Assembly (NCBI GenBank): GCA_028564675.1
Contig: JAOVVO010000120.1
Location: 1-64,000, forward strand
Direction of reading: 5' to 3'
Length of the DNA stretch: 64,000 nucleotides
Origin: Onchocerca lupi
Lineage: Eukaryota > Nematoda > Chromadorea > Rhabditida > Onchocercidae
In this document: piece after piece, positions 36,966 to 50,100 of the stretch
Layout of the letters: the number at the start of each line of letters is the position of its first letter
Position numbering within the stretch: the stretch's first letter is position 1
Made by a program: the position numbers and the translations under genes
The notes under the pieces: model-generated
What the model was told of the DNA's origin: nothing
Seen by the model: only the letters and a program-made list of their open reading frames with translations
The model's database searches: none

Positions 36966-38499
36966 ATGATGTCACATAAAGTTACCAACAAGCGAATTTT
37001 CAATGCAAAGGTATTTCGACTTTCAAAAATTTTTGTTTCAATTATTCCATTGTTTAATTCCATTTTTTATTATTCTCTATTTTTTATCTTCTACTTTTCA
37101 AATTACACATCAAATGACGACCGCATGTTGATGATAAATGCCTTTGCTTTTCTAGTCATTCCATTCATCCATGCTCAACTTTATTGTTATAACATTATTT
37201 ATTAATTTTTACTGATCAAATACTTTTTAATCAAACATAAATTAATTCGATTTATTGATTTAATAAGATGAATTCTGTTATTATGACAATTTAATTCAAT
37301 AATTATTGATTATATGATCTATTTCAACTATTTTACTGCATCTTAGCATATATAACATATATATCATTTCTAACCAAAGAAATATTTATCTTTAAAAAAA
37401 AAAAAAAAATCATTTTGTTGTCATTTTCTTCTTTTTCTAAATTCATTTCTTCCTCATACTTTCTAGTCTTTTGTTTTTTTTTTTTTTTTTTTGAATTTTT
37501 CATACAATGTTAGCTGTTTTATTCATAGCCAATTCAGCATTTGTTAATGCGATTTTCGTTTCCATTTTGCACAGTGATTGAAGTGGGTTCATTATCCTAT
37601 TATTCATCTTGTAATCTTATCGTTAAGTTTATCAGAATACCGGATAACAAATGAAATTTTCGAACAATAAAGAAAAGAACACCTTTAACTATTACATTTT
37701 GAGAATTTCTAATCTGTCTATATGCTCTCTTTCAAAACGAATACAACTGTTTAAAAGCGTTACCATAAATTTAGAATAATGACTCATATTGAAATTTTAA
37801 TTAATTACTTTATCAATCTTCTCATATCAATCATATTTTTGATTGGTTATTTTTTTTTCTTTTCAAGTTAACCAGATTTCCTGATTGATCATAGGATGAT
37901 ATTGATTTATCGATTAATTTTTCTTTGATACCAAAATATGTTTAGAATTTTGGTACGATATGCTCATATTTTTTTTTTTTTTTTAGAATTCAAAATATGC
38001 ATATATTCCTATTGATGTAAATGATGAACCAAAACTGATCAGTTACGCTGGACGATATAAGAAGGTGCTAAAGCATATTACTTTCAGTTAGAATAAATTC
38101 ATTAATGTCTTAAATAATCGGTATTACTAAATCATGTAGGTTAATTTTTGATTTTTTAATTTCTCATTCAATATTTAATTATGCTCAATTTTCACAAAGA
38201 TAATTAATGAAGATAATTAATATCCTATGTTCAAATAGATAGGTCATAAGTGAAAAAAATTGTTTATCTCATATATAAATGAAATTAATCTTATATTTCA
38301 AGTTATTTCAGAAAGCGCTTTGAAAATATGACTTAGAAATTTGAAAATGTTTAATTTAAAAGAAAGAAAATTTGAAATATTCTTCAAATTTCAGAATGAA
38401 GCCCGTTCGAGACATAGCTCCGGTGAAAGTCAAACAGCGATTTCACATCCTGCAAATCAAGATAAAATAGATCGGCCTAATCCGAATTCTAACAGATAA
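36966..38499 (+). CDS. Small three-exon gene, or alternative 5' exons of chitin synthase
   Basis: The exons 36966-37010, 37987-38064 and 38395-38499 join in phase 0 and give 75 aa ending NPNSNR and TAA. I do not recognise a family. The pieces have protein-like character: MMSHKVTNKRIFNAK, then SKYAYIPIDVNDEPKLISYA, then a hydrophilic Ser/Asn-rich end. The ATG directly follows a CAACAG acceptor, which would fit a trans-splice or an unseen upstream exon. The end of exon 3 reads AACAG followed by ATAAGC, which is a normal donor (GTAAGC) except for A in place of the first G. Exon 2 also ends in phase 0, so it could splice straight to the chitin synthase exon at 41145 and supply an alternative N-terminus. 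There is no membrane segment. Confidence 0.45.
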
Positions 38500-41144
38500 G
38501 CATTTCATTAATTAAGCAACGTAGGTAAATGGCTCTTTCTCTTTTTGCTTCTCATTTTTCATTTATTCCTTTTTTATTATAGCATCATAGTTTTTTCCGA
38601 AATTCCAAAGGAAATAGATATTTTGATAGGAAAACAAAATGATGCGTGAAGAAATGATATCACTAGGACTATTATTGGCATTGAATCTGATAATCCTGAT
38701 AAGATTCATGTTTATATAATGAGAACCGGAATAAATTAACTTTATTAGAAAAGGAAACAGTCAATGTCTTTTCTGCTATCAACTAATTAAAAATTGAAAA
38801 ATAGTAAATCAAATAGAATTTAACAGAGTTCCGTGATGACGAATAGCGATACAATGGAAAAGCATAACTGAAAGAGTATTAAAAATAAGATGTAATAAAT
38901 TACTCAGATGACTGATTAAAATTTTCAAAAAAAAAATTTGACAACTTTGAACGGATAGTAAAGAGAAATAAAGGATATTCGGTTTTTAGTATTTGTTTTA
39001 GGAAAATTTCGCTTTCAATCAATCACCAAGAAACTGTCAAAATCAAAATTCGGTGGCAAATTTCGCGTTGAATTGCAATTTTAATGTTTCATTTTAAATT
39101 TAACTGTCAATTCAAATCATAAGTAAGATGACAAATGCTACTGATCTGAAATCAAAAATCCAATGTAAATTAAATGATGGGTTGCTATTTGATGAAAACC
39201 ATTATGAATAAGATGACAAATGATTAACATTTGTAGTATTTCTGATAATTATAGCATTTCATGTAATTGGGCTAATTTTCTCCTAACTTGCGTCTACCGA
39301 TGAAGAGTGACCGGAAAATGGTCAGTTATATTGATTGAAAGGGTTTTCAATTGATTTGATTGGTTTTTTATTCTATTAATCGGGAAAAAAATTTGGCAAA
39401 AAAATAATAGAACTAACGTGAATTTGATTGGCAATACACGATAAATATGTACAGATATGCTCCTCTATGCTCATAGAATATATTACTAAATCATCATTTC
39501 TGCAACTAATGAAAGAAAGTGTCGCTTTTTTGGATTTATAAAAAATAAACATCAGAATGGAAAATTTCAAAAACTTTTGAATTTCATTTTTCCAAACATT
39601 AGGATACAAGGATCCCTTTTTTTATTGACGATTCTTTTACTATGAAAATAGTTCAATGTGTCTCCGGATGTTTTAATTAACGAATTTAATGAATTTCCTC
39701 GTAAACGAAGTCTATCATTGATTTTCCGAAATTTGACATCTGAATAGAATATGATGAATATTAAGATCATAAATAGAACAATATTCGAGCAAATGGTGGG
39801 ATGAGTGGTGACAGTAATAAAAAGAAGGACTGTTCTATTGATAAGAATGATTGCGATATTTAGAATTTATCAAAAGTGGCATCATGTTTTATGCGGAAAT
39901 TTAGCGATAATAATTTGACATTGATATTTACAGCGATAATGACAATAACAATTAATACAAGTAATTTGTTTCCATATTCATTGAAAGTCATATTGCATAA
40001 ATATTTTGATAATTAGTTGATAAGCGAAGGAGAAATAATCATTTTGGTTATTCACTCAAAGATTTTATAAATGTCTCACATAATGAATATCAATTTTCAT
40101 TATTTATCGCGAAATAATAGTAATCTAATTTACATTCTTTGATTTCCTCTCTGGATTGTCTATAAGTCCTTAAATAATTCTTGAAAGATAGTGAAATGAG
40201 AATTTAATTGAAATATTTGTCATACTTATAATTCAGGCTTTCAAATGTTGCAAATTGTTTAGGATATATCAGAGAACATTTACTTATCCATTCATTTAAT
40301 TTTTTTTTTCTTTTTTTTTGCGGAATCTGATCAATGAATCATCCTTTTCCCTAATTCCTGTAAATCTTCGAAACATGGTTACCATCATTTCATCATTATC
40401 AACAACAAATAACAAATATCTGGCAAAAAGAAATCTGGATTGAATCCATTTCATCCAATATCTTTTATTTTGATTTCCAGTTCAAATTCAAATTTCCCGT
40501 TATACTTTTTTCTGGATGACTCAAACTATGAACAAGTTTATCAAGAGAGGAAAGAGTGAGATAAATGAAATGAAAAAACCTGCATTCTGAATTAAAATTG
40601 AAAAAATAATGATAGGAACTGATCAACTCCTCCTCTTATCACATTTACTGATTTCTCTTTAAAAGGCTATATCTTAAAAGGAAACGATGATAAAAATCTG
40701 TCATTGTCATATATGTAGATGAAATGGCTTGTTATCAAGGTAACTTATCCCATCCCTTATCATTACTGAACAACAACTGCCATTGCTACTGTTATTATCA
40801 TTCTCAGAACAATAAGTCGTATTACAGTTATCATTAGTATTACCACTATTTATTGTTATTTTGAATATTTCTCATCTCTATTCAAATCTAATGAAATTTA
40901 GAGTTCCCGGATAGATAGCATCGATGATTGTTTGATGATTTGTTTCCAGAGGAATCAGATTGATTCATAACAAAATATCGACAATAAAATTAATCTATAC
41001 AATTCACGCTATGTTTAAAAAGTGGATGAAGTAGTTGCTTTGCATGATAAGTAAAGATGTGATGCTGAATACGTGAGATGCGTGAATGAGTTGATTTGTC
41101 AAATGTTATATATTCATTTCATAATTACTAAAACTTCATTTGAG
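38500..41144. other. Gene-poor stretch upstream of chitin synthase
   Basis: This is AT-rich, with no exon I can support. It is either the intergenic region and promoter of chitin synthase or, if the 37-38 kb exons belong to that gene, a long intron. A frame open from 41073 runs into the chitin synthase exon, but its extra residues have no family support. Confidence 0.4.
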
Positions 41145-44100
41145 ATGGGTAAGCCAGAAAATTATATTGCTTATGCAAATCATATCTTACCACCACCTGC
41201 TACCAGCGACAATCTTAATCATTCGAATATGCATAAGCGATTTCCATCATTAATAATAACAAATGAATCGTATCCATCCCGTATACAATCTATTGGCACT
41301 AAAAATTCCAAAATTGAAACTTTTTCGTAAGTTCCAAAATTTAATTCTATTAAAGTTCCAAAGTTTTCAGGAATGTTTAAAATTTAATAGTATTTGACAT
41401 TTTTAGCTGGACAACGACACCACGAGGATGGGATGTTTTCCGTTTATTACCACCGCCACCAGATAATTTGAATCGAGGTAAATGCAACTTATAATTAATA
41501 AAACCAACTATTTTACTAATAATACAAATCTGATCAAGTCCTTCTAATTGAATTGAATATTGCAATGAAATGTGAAAATACAAATTTAATTCTTTTGTTT
41601 ATCCAGATATTATCTTATTCTGTATGTATAGAAAATATTAATATGATCAAGGGAATGATAAGAATTAATAAAACTAATCATATAATTATTAAAATCCGGT
41701 AATCAGCTAATTCTAAAATTTTATTTAATTGGTTAATTAATAAATTCTTGGTTTTTATTTGAGAATTATAATCTATCATCTGTGAGCCATCTGTGAAAGT
41801 TGATTAACAAGTATGCAATGAATGCAATTTGAAAAGATAAGAAAATTTGAAATTCACTGCTGAACTGGATATTTGCAGTCAATAATTTATCTGATGTAAA
41901 TTATCATATTTTGCTATAATTCCCGGGAAGTTCATTTCATTGAAACTTTGATGGATTTGCAAGTCATTTAGAGGATGTTTTGAAATAATGGTCTTGATTA
42001 ATGATCAGAAACAAATATGGACTTAATATTTAATTGACGAGAAAACAAAATAATTGAAGTTTAATTCTTCTCGTAGAATCGAAAGATTAAAATCTTATTA
42101 ATAGTCACTTTAAGCTGCAAATAATTTTAGAACTGAAAGAAATGCAACATTGAAATTGTTTACAGCACTATATCACAACAGCTACCGTTAGTTAATTTAA
42201 ACGAAATGATTGAATGTTTTCAACTAAGTTGCTCACTTATTCAATAGCCAAAAGAAGATTTACCTTAAATCGGAAATTTGTCGATTTCAGCATGCTGAAT
42301 TTGTTCAAGTGAAAACCTATTTCTTGTAAAATCTTTTCAAAATTTGTCAAAAAATAATTTTTTTTTCAAATAATCACTTCAATTCAAAATAGTTCCTTGA
42401 AACTTAGCAAAACAATTATAAATTTGAGTTGCTTACTTAATTAATTGCCAGGGGAACATTTAATAGCTTAATCTCTGACGTTAATACTAAAATTTGAATA
42501 ATTTTCAGGTTTCTGGTACGATGTAAGCTTGCAAGTGTTAAAAATAACTTGTTTTTTTGTCCTTTTCTTTCTAACACTTCTAAGTTCAATTACTGCTAAA
42601 GCAACATTTCTACTGATGACCTCAGCAGTTGGTACCATTAAGAGAAATCTGACCATTTGCAATGACAAAATCCCTGGTATGTTTTATTTTTTATCAATAA
42701 AATATATTTCATTTTTTTTTTCAAACCATTCAATTATATCGATGCTTATGATGAAAATTTCAACAGAGTGATAAAATGTGAAAAATCAAGATGCTATCAG
42801 AAGATAAGAGGATAAGATTATAGTATCACTATTTATATTGATAGCATGTAAAATTTTCATTTTTGTTATTATTATCAATGATTTATGAGTAAGCAATAAA
42901 CGAATGATATGATTATGTAGTTGATAAAATAGTTGAAGTTCGAAATAAATGATGCTTTAGGGATGATAAAACAATCAGACTTAAGTGAAATTTAAAAAAA
43001 TGATACAATTAAGACAGAGACAGAATTTTTATATTATCACTAAATAATACAATGTGATAATTTTTTAATATTCTCCTACTATCACTGACTCATATTTTAG
43101 TCTCTTTTCAATTCAATATTTATAATTAATCAATTAAATTTTTCAAAAAATTTGGAATACTTTGAGAAAAAAATACTGAAAATTTGTAATTTAATCAGTT
43201 AAATGATTTAATAAAGTGGTTTCTTTCTTTTCGTTCAACTCATTACTGTCCAGAGAATTTGAAATGACTTTCTTTTTTTTTTTTATTCTTTAATTTATGA
43301 CTAATTATATTTGCCAACGGGAATAGTTATTCTTTTATTCCAAAACTTTTTGAAAAAATGTTGGTATAAACAAGTTTACTTGTTTAACAGGTAACTGAAG
43401 TAAAGAATTTACTTTTTCATCTTAATTTGTATTGAATCTATTATTTAGATTATTTCTAAGATTATATTATATATATGAAATTAAAATTTTAAAATTAGCA
43501 AAAAAAAATAGAATTTGAAATTTCAATCCAATATGCATCTTGCTTTCACAAGCTTTTGTTGCAGATATCTTCAAATTAATTTTTGCTACTTGTATTCTAG
43601 TATCTAAAAATGAGTTATTTATGATTTAATATCTAGTTTCTTGTGATTCAATATCTAGAAACTGAATCATTTCTGATCTCTGATGTGATATCTAGAAAAT
43701 GAATCATTTGTGATTTAATATATAGAAAGTATTTATAATCTGCAAATCTATAATTTATAGTCTTTATAATCTATTATTTATAATCTGCTATCTAAAAACT
43801 GAATCATTTATGATCAAGCATCTAGAAAGTGAGTTCTAATTCGGTATCTTAAAAAGATCAACTTTTTCAAGATTACTGCTTAAATTCAATAGTCATTTCC
43901 TCTTAGCTGGAATTTTTGAAACAACGAGTTATCAAAATTTGAACCGGCATCAGTGAAATCAATCTATAGCACAACATCTCGGATAGCTAAACAAACAAAA
44001 CAATATTTGTACGTTTTGATGGATTATTTTAAAAAAAGAAAAATTCCAGAAAGTCCCACTAATCAAGTAGAAATATTACCAATACATGTGGTAAAATGGG

Positions 44101-47100
44101 TTTGGGCTATATATATTTCGTTATGTATTCCGGAAGTGCAATGTTTCATCGGTTGCATTCATCGAGTTTTCTTCCGGAATGTCAAAAAGCCGACATTCGT
44201 GCAGTTTATTACTGTAAGCATTTTTCAAGATTTAATTTTCAATAAAAAAGAAAAAAATATTATTAATGAATTTTGATGGTTGATGATACGACAATTTTTT
44301 TTTCTTAGTTTTTTCAGCAAAATTCGTTGAAATCACTAAAAATGTCATTTATCATTCAACTTTGAATGGAAGTGTTGTCAAACATATCATTCCTTACAAC
44401 GTTTATCTTATCATTTCCATTATTTATCACTCTATAAACTTCATTTATTTCTTATCATTACAGGTTTTTGTTATCGAAACTTTAAATGCTATTGGTATCG
44501 GTATATTAGCGTTTAAGATATTGCCTAATTTGGATGCCATTACCGGTTAGTTTGCTTCGACAGTGCTTTATTATCATTCAAAGTGATATGTTAAGAAGAA
44601 TGGAAAAATAATTAAAATTTTTAAAATCATTATACCAATAGAGCTTTTATGTGAATATTATTATCGAAATCATTCTATCGGTGAAATTGTTTCTAGGAAC
44701 AATGCTCACTAATTTTACCTGTTTTGTGCCCAGTATTTTGTTACTATTAAGTCGTCGACCAAATCGCTGGGCTATATTGCTTATGGCTGCTGATATTCTT
44801 TGCATAATTGTACAAATTATCGTATTATGGACGCTACCGGTGAGAATTGTTGTTTTTCATGCCTAAAAAATTTGAATTTAAATCTATAAAGTAAAGTTTT
44901 TTGTAAAGTTCAATTTTTGATCAAAATTTTGTATCAATTCGTCAATTTTCGAGAAATTTGCTATTGTCAATATCAAAATAATAATTAATATTATTCAATA
45001 ATTTCTCTGCCAGCTGATATCTTTTTTACTTATATGGCAGCAAATATTGATAAAATAATTGTCAATGTCGAAAAATCCGAAAGATATAATTAATGTAAAC
45101 AGGAAGTGGTAAAGATCAAAAAGCGCGCTTCCTTTCCCGCCGAAACGATAAACGTCTTTATCCCTTTGTTTATTGTTTTGGCGGTAAACATGTTTACTGG
45201 CTTGTTGAACCATTTGCGCTTGTTTACATTAATTATGTCTTTTGGATTTTTCCGACAGTAAATTAATTTTAATATATTTCAATCTTAAAAAATGGAAGGA
45301 AGGAAAGCGAAAGAAGAAATTCGTTGCAATAGCATTTAAAACCAAAAATATTTTTGTATGTTTGATTTTCAATTTTGTAAATTGCAACAATGAAACTCAA
45401 TCAATTTTCTTCTGTATTCTAATAGATTAATGAAGAATGAAAGGATCGTTTCAAATAATTTCATTTATGCTAAAATTATACATGATGGTATTTATTCCAT
45501 ATTTTTTCTCCCTTAAAAAAGTTTTATTTTCTTTTCCGTAAGATTGAATATATTAAAATTATTTCACTTTTATTATGTCATATTTGTCATCAAGCTATAA
45601 AAGAAGGAGAGATTTTGGTTTGCAATAGTTTTAAAATTATTGTTCATTTATAAATACATTTAAATATAATATTATCTTAGCTTTAATGTTACTTATCAAA
45701 TTTTATCAAATTTCACTAAAATGATGCATGACTGATATTATTATTATTATGTTTTCTTTCTCTCTTTTTATTACAATGCTGATTGCAGTGTACAGCAAAG
45801 CAAATATCATTAAAAAAGAGCATAATTTCTTGGAAAATAGCGAAATATTAGGGAATAAATAATTAATTAAACTATTTAATTTTACAGAACTTAAATGCAT
45901 CACTTCGAAAATTTGCATTCACTTTGCCACTATGTTTGATATTAATATCGCTTGGTTGGTGGCAAAATTTTGCGCATATTGAAAGTGCCTTAGCACCAAT
46001 TCGAGCACTCGCACGATTTGCTGTACAGTTAAATGAACGACGATCAAAAACTTATGTTTTTATTTCTGTTTGGAAATGTATTGTTTATTTGCTTACGGTA
46101 CTCTTCGTACTTAGTAATAAGTAAGTCAATCTCTTCCTTATATATATGAACTTTTTAAGTTATTCCCATACCTTTAGATGTCGCACGAAAATTTGCATAA
46201 ATTCATTTTTACTTCTGTCATTAGTCAGCATATTTTTAATTTAATACTGTGATCAGATTGATTTCAAATAAGTGAGAAACCAAAAATTGATGAATAGTTC
46301 ATCTCGAATTAGAAATAGCTTACCCATACGACTAGCTATACGTAAGCTGCATGAAATGGACTTGTAATTCCAGCAATTAAATCTTCCGATTAATCTATAT
46401 ATTTAATTAAACTATCGTTTGATTTAGGTTTAGTCATCGAATAATATCCTTTTGTATTTTGCTTAAAACTTCTAAAAACCCTTGTGTTTTAATATTATTC
46501 AATCATACTTGCTTTTCACCTTTCAGTTCGTTAAATCTTAAACTTTTGTCAAAATTTCTCAGGATAGCTCAAAATTTCAAAAAGTATTCCAGTATAACGT
46601 CAAAAGATCTCTTCAAAAAGGATCCATTTGGAGAAAAATTGCTAGTGATAACTGCTCGAAATTTGAATCAAACTCAAATCAACAAATTCTATGATCGTCT
46701 TGAAATGGAAATGGCTAATAATGGTAAGTGGTGCAGTAAATTAAGATTTCTTCAATTCTATTATATTTGATTATTTGGAATATCTGAGAATTGAGATATT
46801 GGACGAAAAGTCATCATATTGGAGTTCCAATTCTGAATTCATGTATATGGAAACGTAATTTGCTTGGATTCATAAATATTAAAGCAAAAAAGATTCGGTT
46901 ATGGAAATTTATGTAAAGTATAATATTGGATCCTAATCTGTTCCAGTCTGATCGATAATGCTACTTTTTATCACAAAGTTTTTCCTTCTTTCTCGTCACA
47001 TTGCTTTCGTTAGAAAGTTAATTAATTATTGTGATAGAGAACAAAACTATAATTATAAACAGCAAACCTCTTTAGAAAAATAGTAAAATTCTGACTCCAA

Positions 47101-50100
47101 ACGTTTTAAATTTCGCAGGAATGCAAATCACGAATCCACCTCTTGTGCTGAAAAATCATGGTAGTCGTAATTTGATCAGTCAGTGGAACAATCATGATTC
47201 CCGGTTCTTTCCTGAGAAAAGTCAATCGATGCATCGAAAACCATTTTTATCGCCTGCACTGTTACCAGAAACACAATTTTTTCAAAGAATTAACAGACAG
47301 GATGATCGTAACACAATAACTTATTCACCAGTAATTAAACCGAATGAATCACTTGAGAATCCTGTCAGAGAAGAATCTGAAAAATCTTCTAGAAATCGAA
47401 AGAAGAGAACGATAGATGATGATGAATATGAAATACCACCAAATACTTATAACGTATGTGCAATTAAAAATTTAAAACATACTTGATGTATTTCAAAGCG
47501 GTAATATAAATTAAATCCCCAAATGTTACTAAAGAATGAATTCATAAAAGATTTGCATGTCTAATGAAAAAACGATGGATTAAATGAAAGCATTTAATGA
47601 TTCCTTTTAAAATATCAATATTTATACAGCTTTATCTAATATTTAGCCATGCTATTATCGGAAAACAAATTGCAGAAATTAACAGAATAGATTTAATTCT
47701 TCTGTTCTATTAATCTATTAATTTTCTATTAATTGTGACATTTTAGATATACGACGATTATGTAGAATTGAATCAGTATACAATTCCATTCGATGCTCTC
47801 TGGATTGTACTCATCCAAGCTATTGCTGTAATACTTACTTACCACACTTCTAGATTTGCTTGTAAGGTAAAACTTTTTTTCTTTCCATTTTCTATTAACT
47901 TAAATTATAGATTTTTTGACCAGTGAGAGAGAATTTCTCGGATTGAATTACGATTTTCAAAAACTTTCAAAGGTTTCAGATAGTTTAGTTAAAAACTAAT
48001 TTTTTGAGTTTTGCAGGATTAAATTGCAATTTATTCACTATATTGTTTTGTTTTGCTGGTTCAATGCTATTTACTACCTAAGAAAGGATGTTTGGATGAG
48101 AAGTTAATGTTAATCAGCATAGATTAATTAAAATTTTAATCATGATAGAAATCGTCAAATGATATTTCTCCACAAATTTAACTAATTTATTGATTAAATT
48201 TCAGGTAATGCTGCAACGATCATGTTTTGCATTACCGGTAGTGCTTAGTGTTCCAGCAACTGTCGTTTCATTATTCACGATGTGTGTAAAACGAAATACC
48301 GATGCTTGTCATTCAACTGATTTCCTTCCTAAGGCAAGTTCCGATGATTTTTCTATAAATTTATTGATATTTAGAGAGATTTTACTTTGCTATCAGAATT
48401 CTTTGATAACTAAATAAACAAAAGTCTAAAAAAGTTTCTTTTTTCTTCAAAAAATTGAATGATTTTGTTTGGGGAATGTTTGCAAAGATTTCTTTAGCTT
48501 TTATTTTGAATTCTTTACACTAAATTTCGAAATTTTAGTTTCTATAACAGCTTAATTTTCATATTTTATAATTTACATTAAATTAGAACTGGATTTTTAA
48601 AATATTTCAGAAGTGATTTAAGTCATTGAATAAACGTAATCTTACCGATAATATTTTTAAGGAATTGTTCTGGCGATGTAACATAGCGAAAAGTTTGTCA
48701 GAATTTTTTCTTTCACCAGTGACACAAATCTGGCTTGTTATTTTGATGGTGCAATTATGGATAACATTACATCTTTGGAGACCACGTCAAGAAAGACTTG
48801 CTAAGACAGCCAAGTATGAATTTTGATTAAATCAAAATTATTATGATAAAATAATAAGATCATAGAGCACTTAGAATTGAGAAATGCAAGATTAAGTTTC
48901 TTCTCATGAAAAATTAATTTAAGAGGACTTGGATCTCTTAAAGGAAATTTTGAATAAAAAAGAAGTATTTCAAAAATTTGAATTTCAAACTCTTGGAAAT
49001 TTTATTTAATCACTATTTTTGAAGACTGTTTATTCTACCCTACAATAGCGCTCTATTCACGGATCAGTGCTTGGCATTGAATCGAAGATGTGATGATAAA
49101 ACAAAAATCCGAACTGAGGTTAGTAAAACACTATACTTTTTTTTAGAATGCATTATTAGTCAGTTAGGAATAGAAGTAATAGAAGCTTAAAGAATCTGCT
49201 TTAGAAGTTTGAGTTTTGTTTTCGGCGCTTCAGGATCTAGATTTCGATACAGAGGACTTGCCGATGCGTGATATAAGTGTTGGATTGACGTATGCAAAGC
49301 CTAGTACATCGCTTTCAAGTGGTTCCACGGGTAAAGTAGTTGAAACAGCTATGATAAAGTTAGCTTTGCCATTAATTATTCAAAAAAAGATGATTATATA
49401 AAAGAATGATTATTGATTATTTCAGAAACTCGTCACTAATTAGTTAAGAAATTGTTTGAACTAATTGCTCATTACTCAAGAAAAGTATTTTGCCACTTAT
49501 TGGCCAAAATTATCCAACAGATAACATAAACAGTAATTTAAGATAGAGAAAGCAATTGCATTCGAAAATTCCTCGGTAGTTAAGTAATTCATGTAATGTC
49601 TTCCTTTCTCTTTTATTAATCTGATTTTTAGATGTGCGAGATTCCTGAGAGCTTAATTTTGATAACTGTTGAAGAAGTTTTGCATTAGAATTTTTGAATT
49701 GGAACTTTTCAATATTCACGTAGCTGACGTGTTTTTATCGCGTGATTCTATCATTGTTATCTGATTTCTATATTAAATATGTATATTTGCTTTCTTAAGA
49801 GAAATGGCATCATCGGCTGATGCGGTAACGAAGATTTATGTTTGTGCGACAATGTGGCATGAAACAGCTTTAGAGATGACTTGCATGTTGAAAAGTATCT
49901 TTCGTCTTGACGAGGATCAATGTGCCAGAAGAAACGCTCAGAAATATCTTAAAGTAATGAATTCATGTAAAATTTTCTGATGCAGAGAAGCAAGTTTCAT
50001 TTTTATTTCATATCACATAATTTTGCCCAAAATTTCAATTTCCATTAAAAAAGCAATTTTTTCAAAGATCATCGACCCAGATTATTACGAATTCGAAGCG

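Noticed and set aside
41073..41144. In-frame N-terminal extension of chitin synthase
   Set aside because: The extension has no recognisable character and is preceded by a better start immediately after an acceptor-like TTTGAG.
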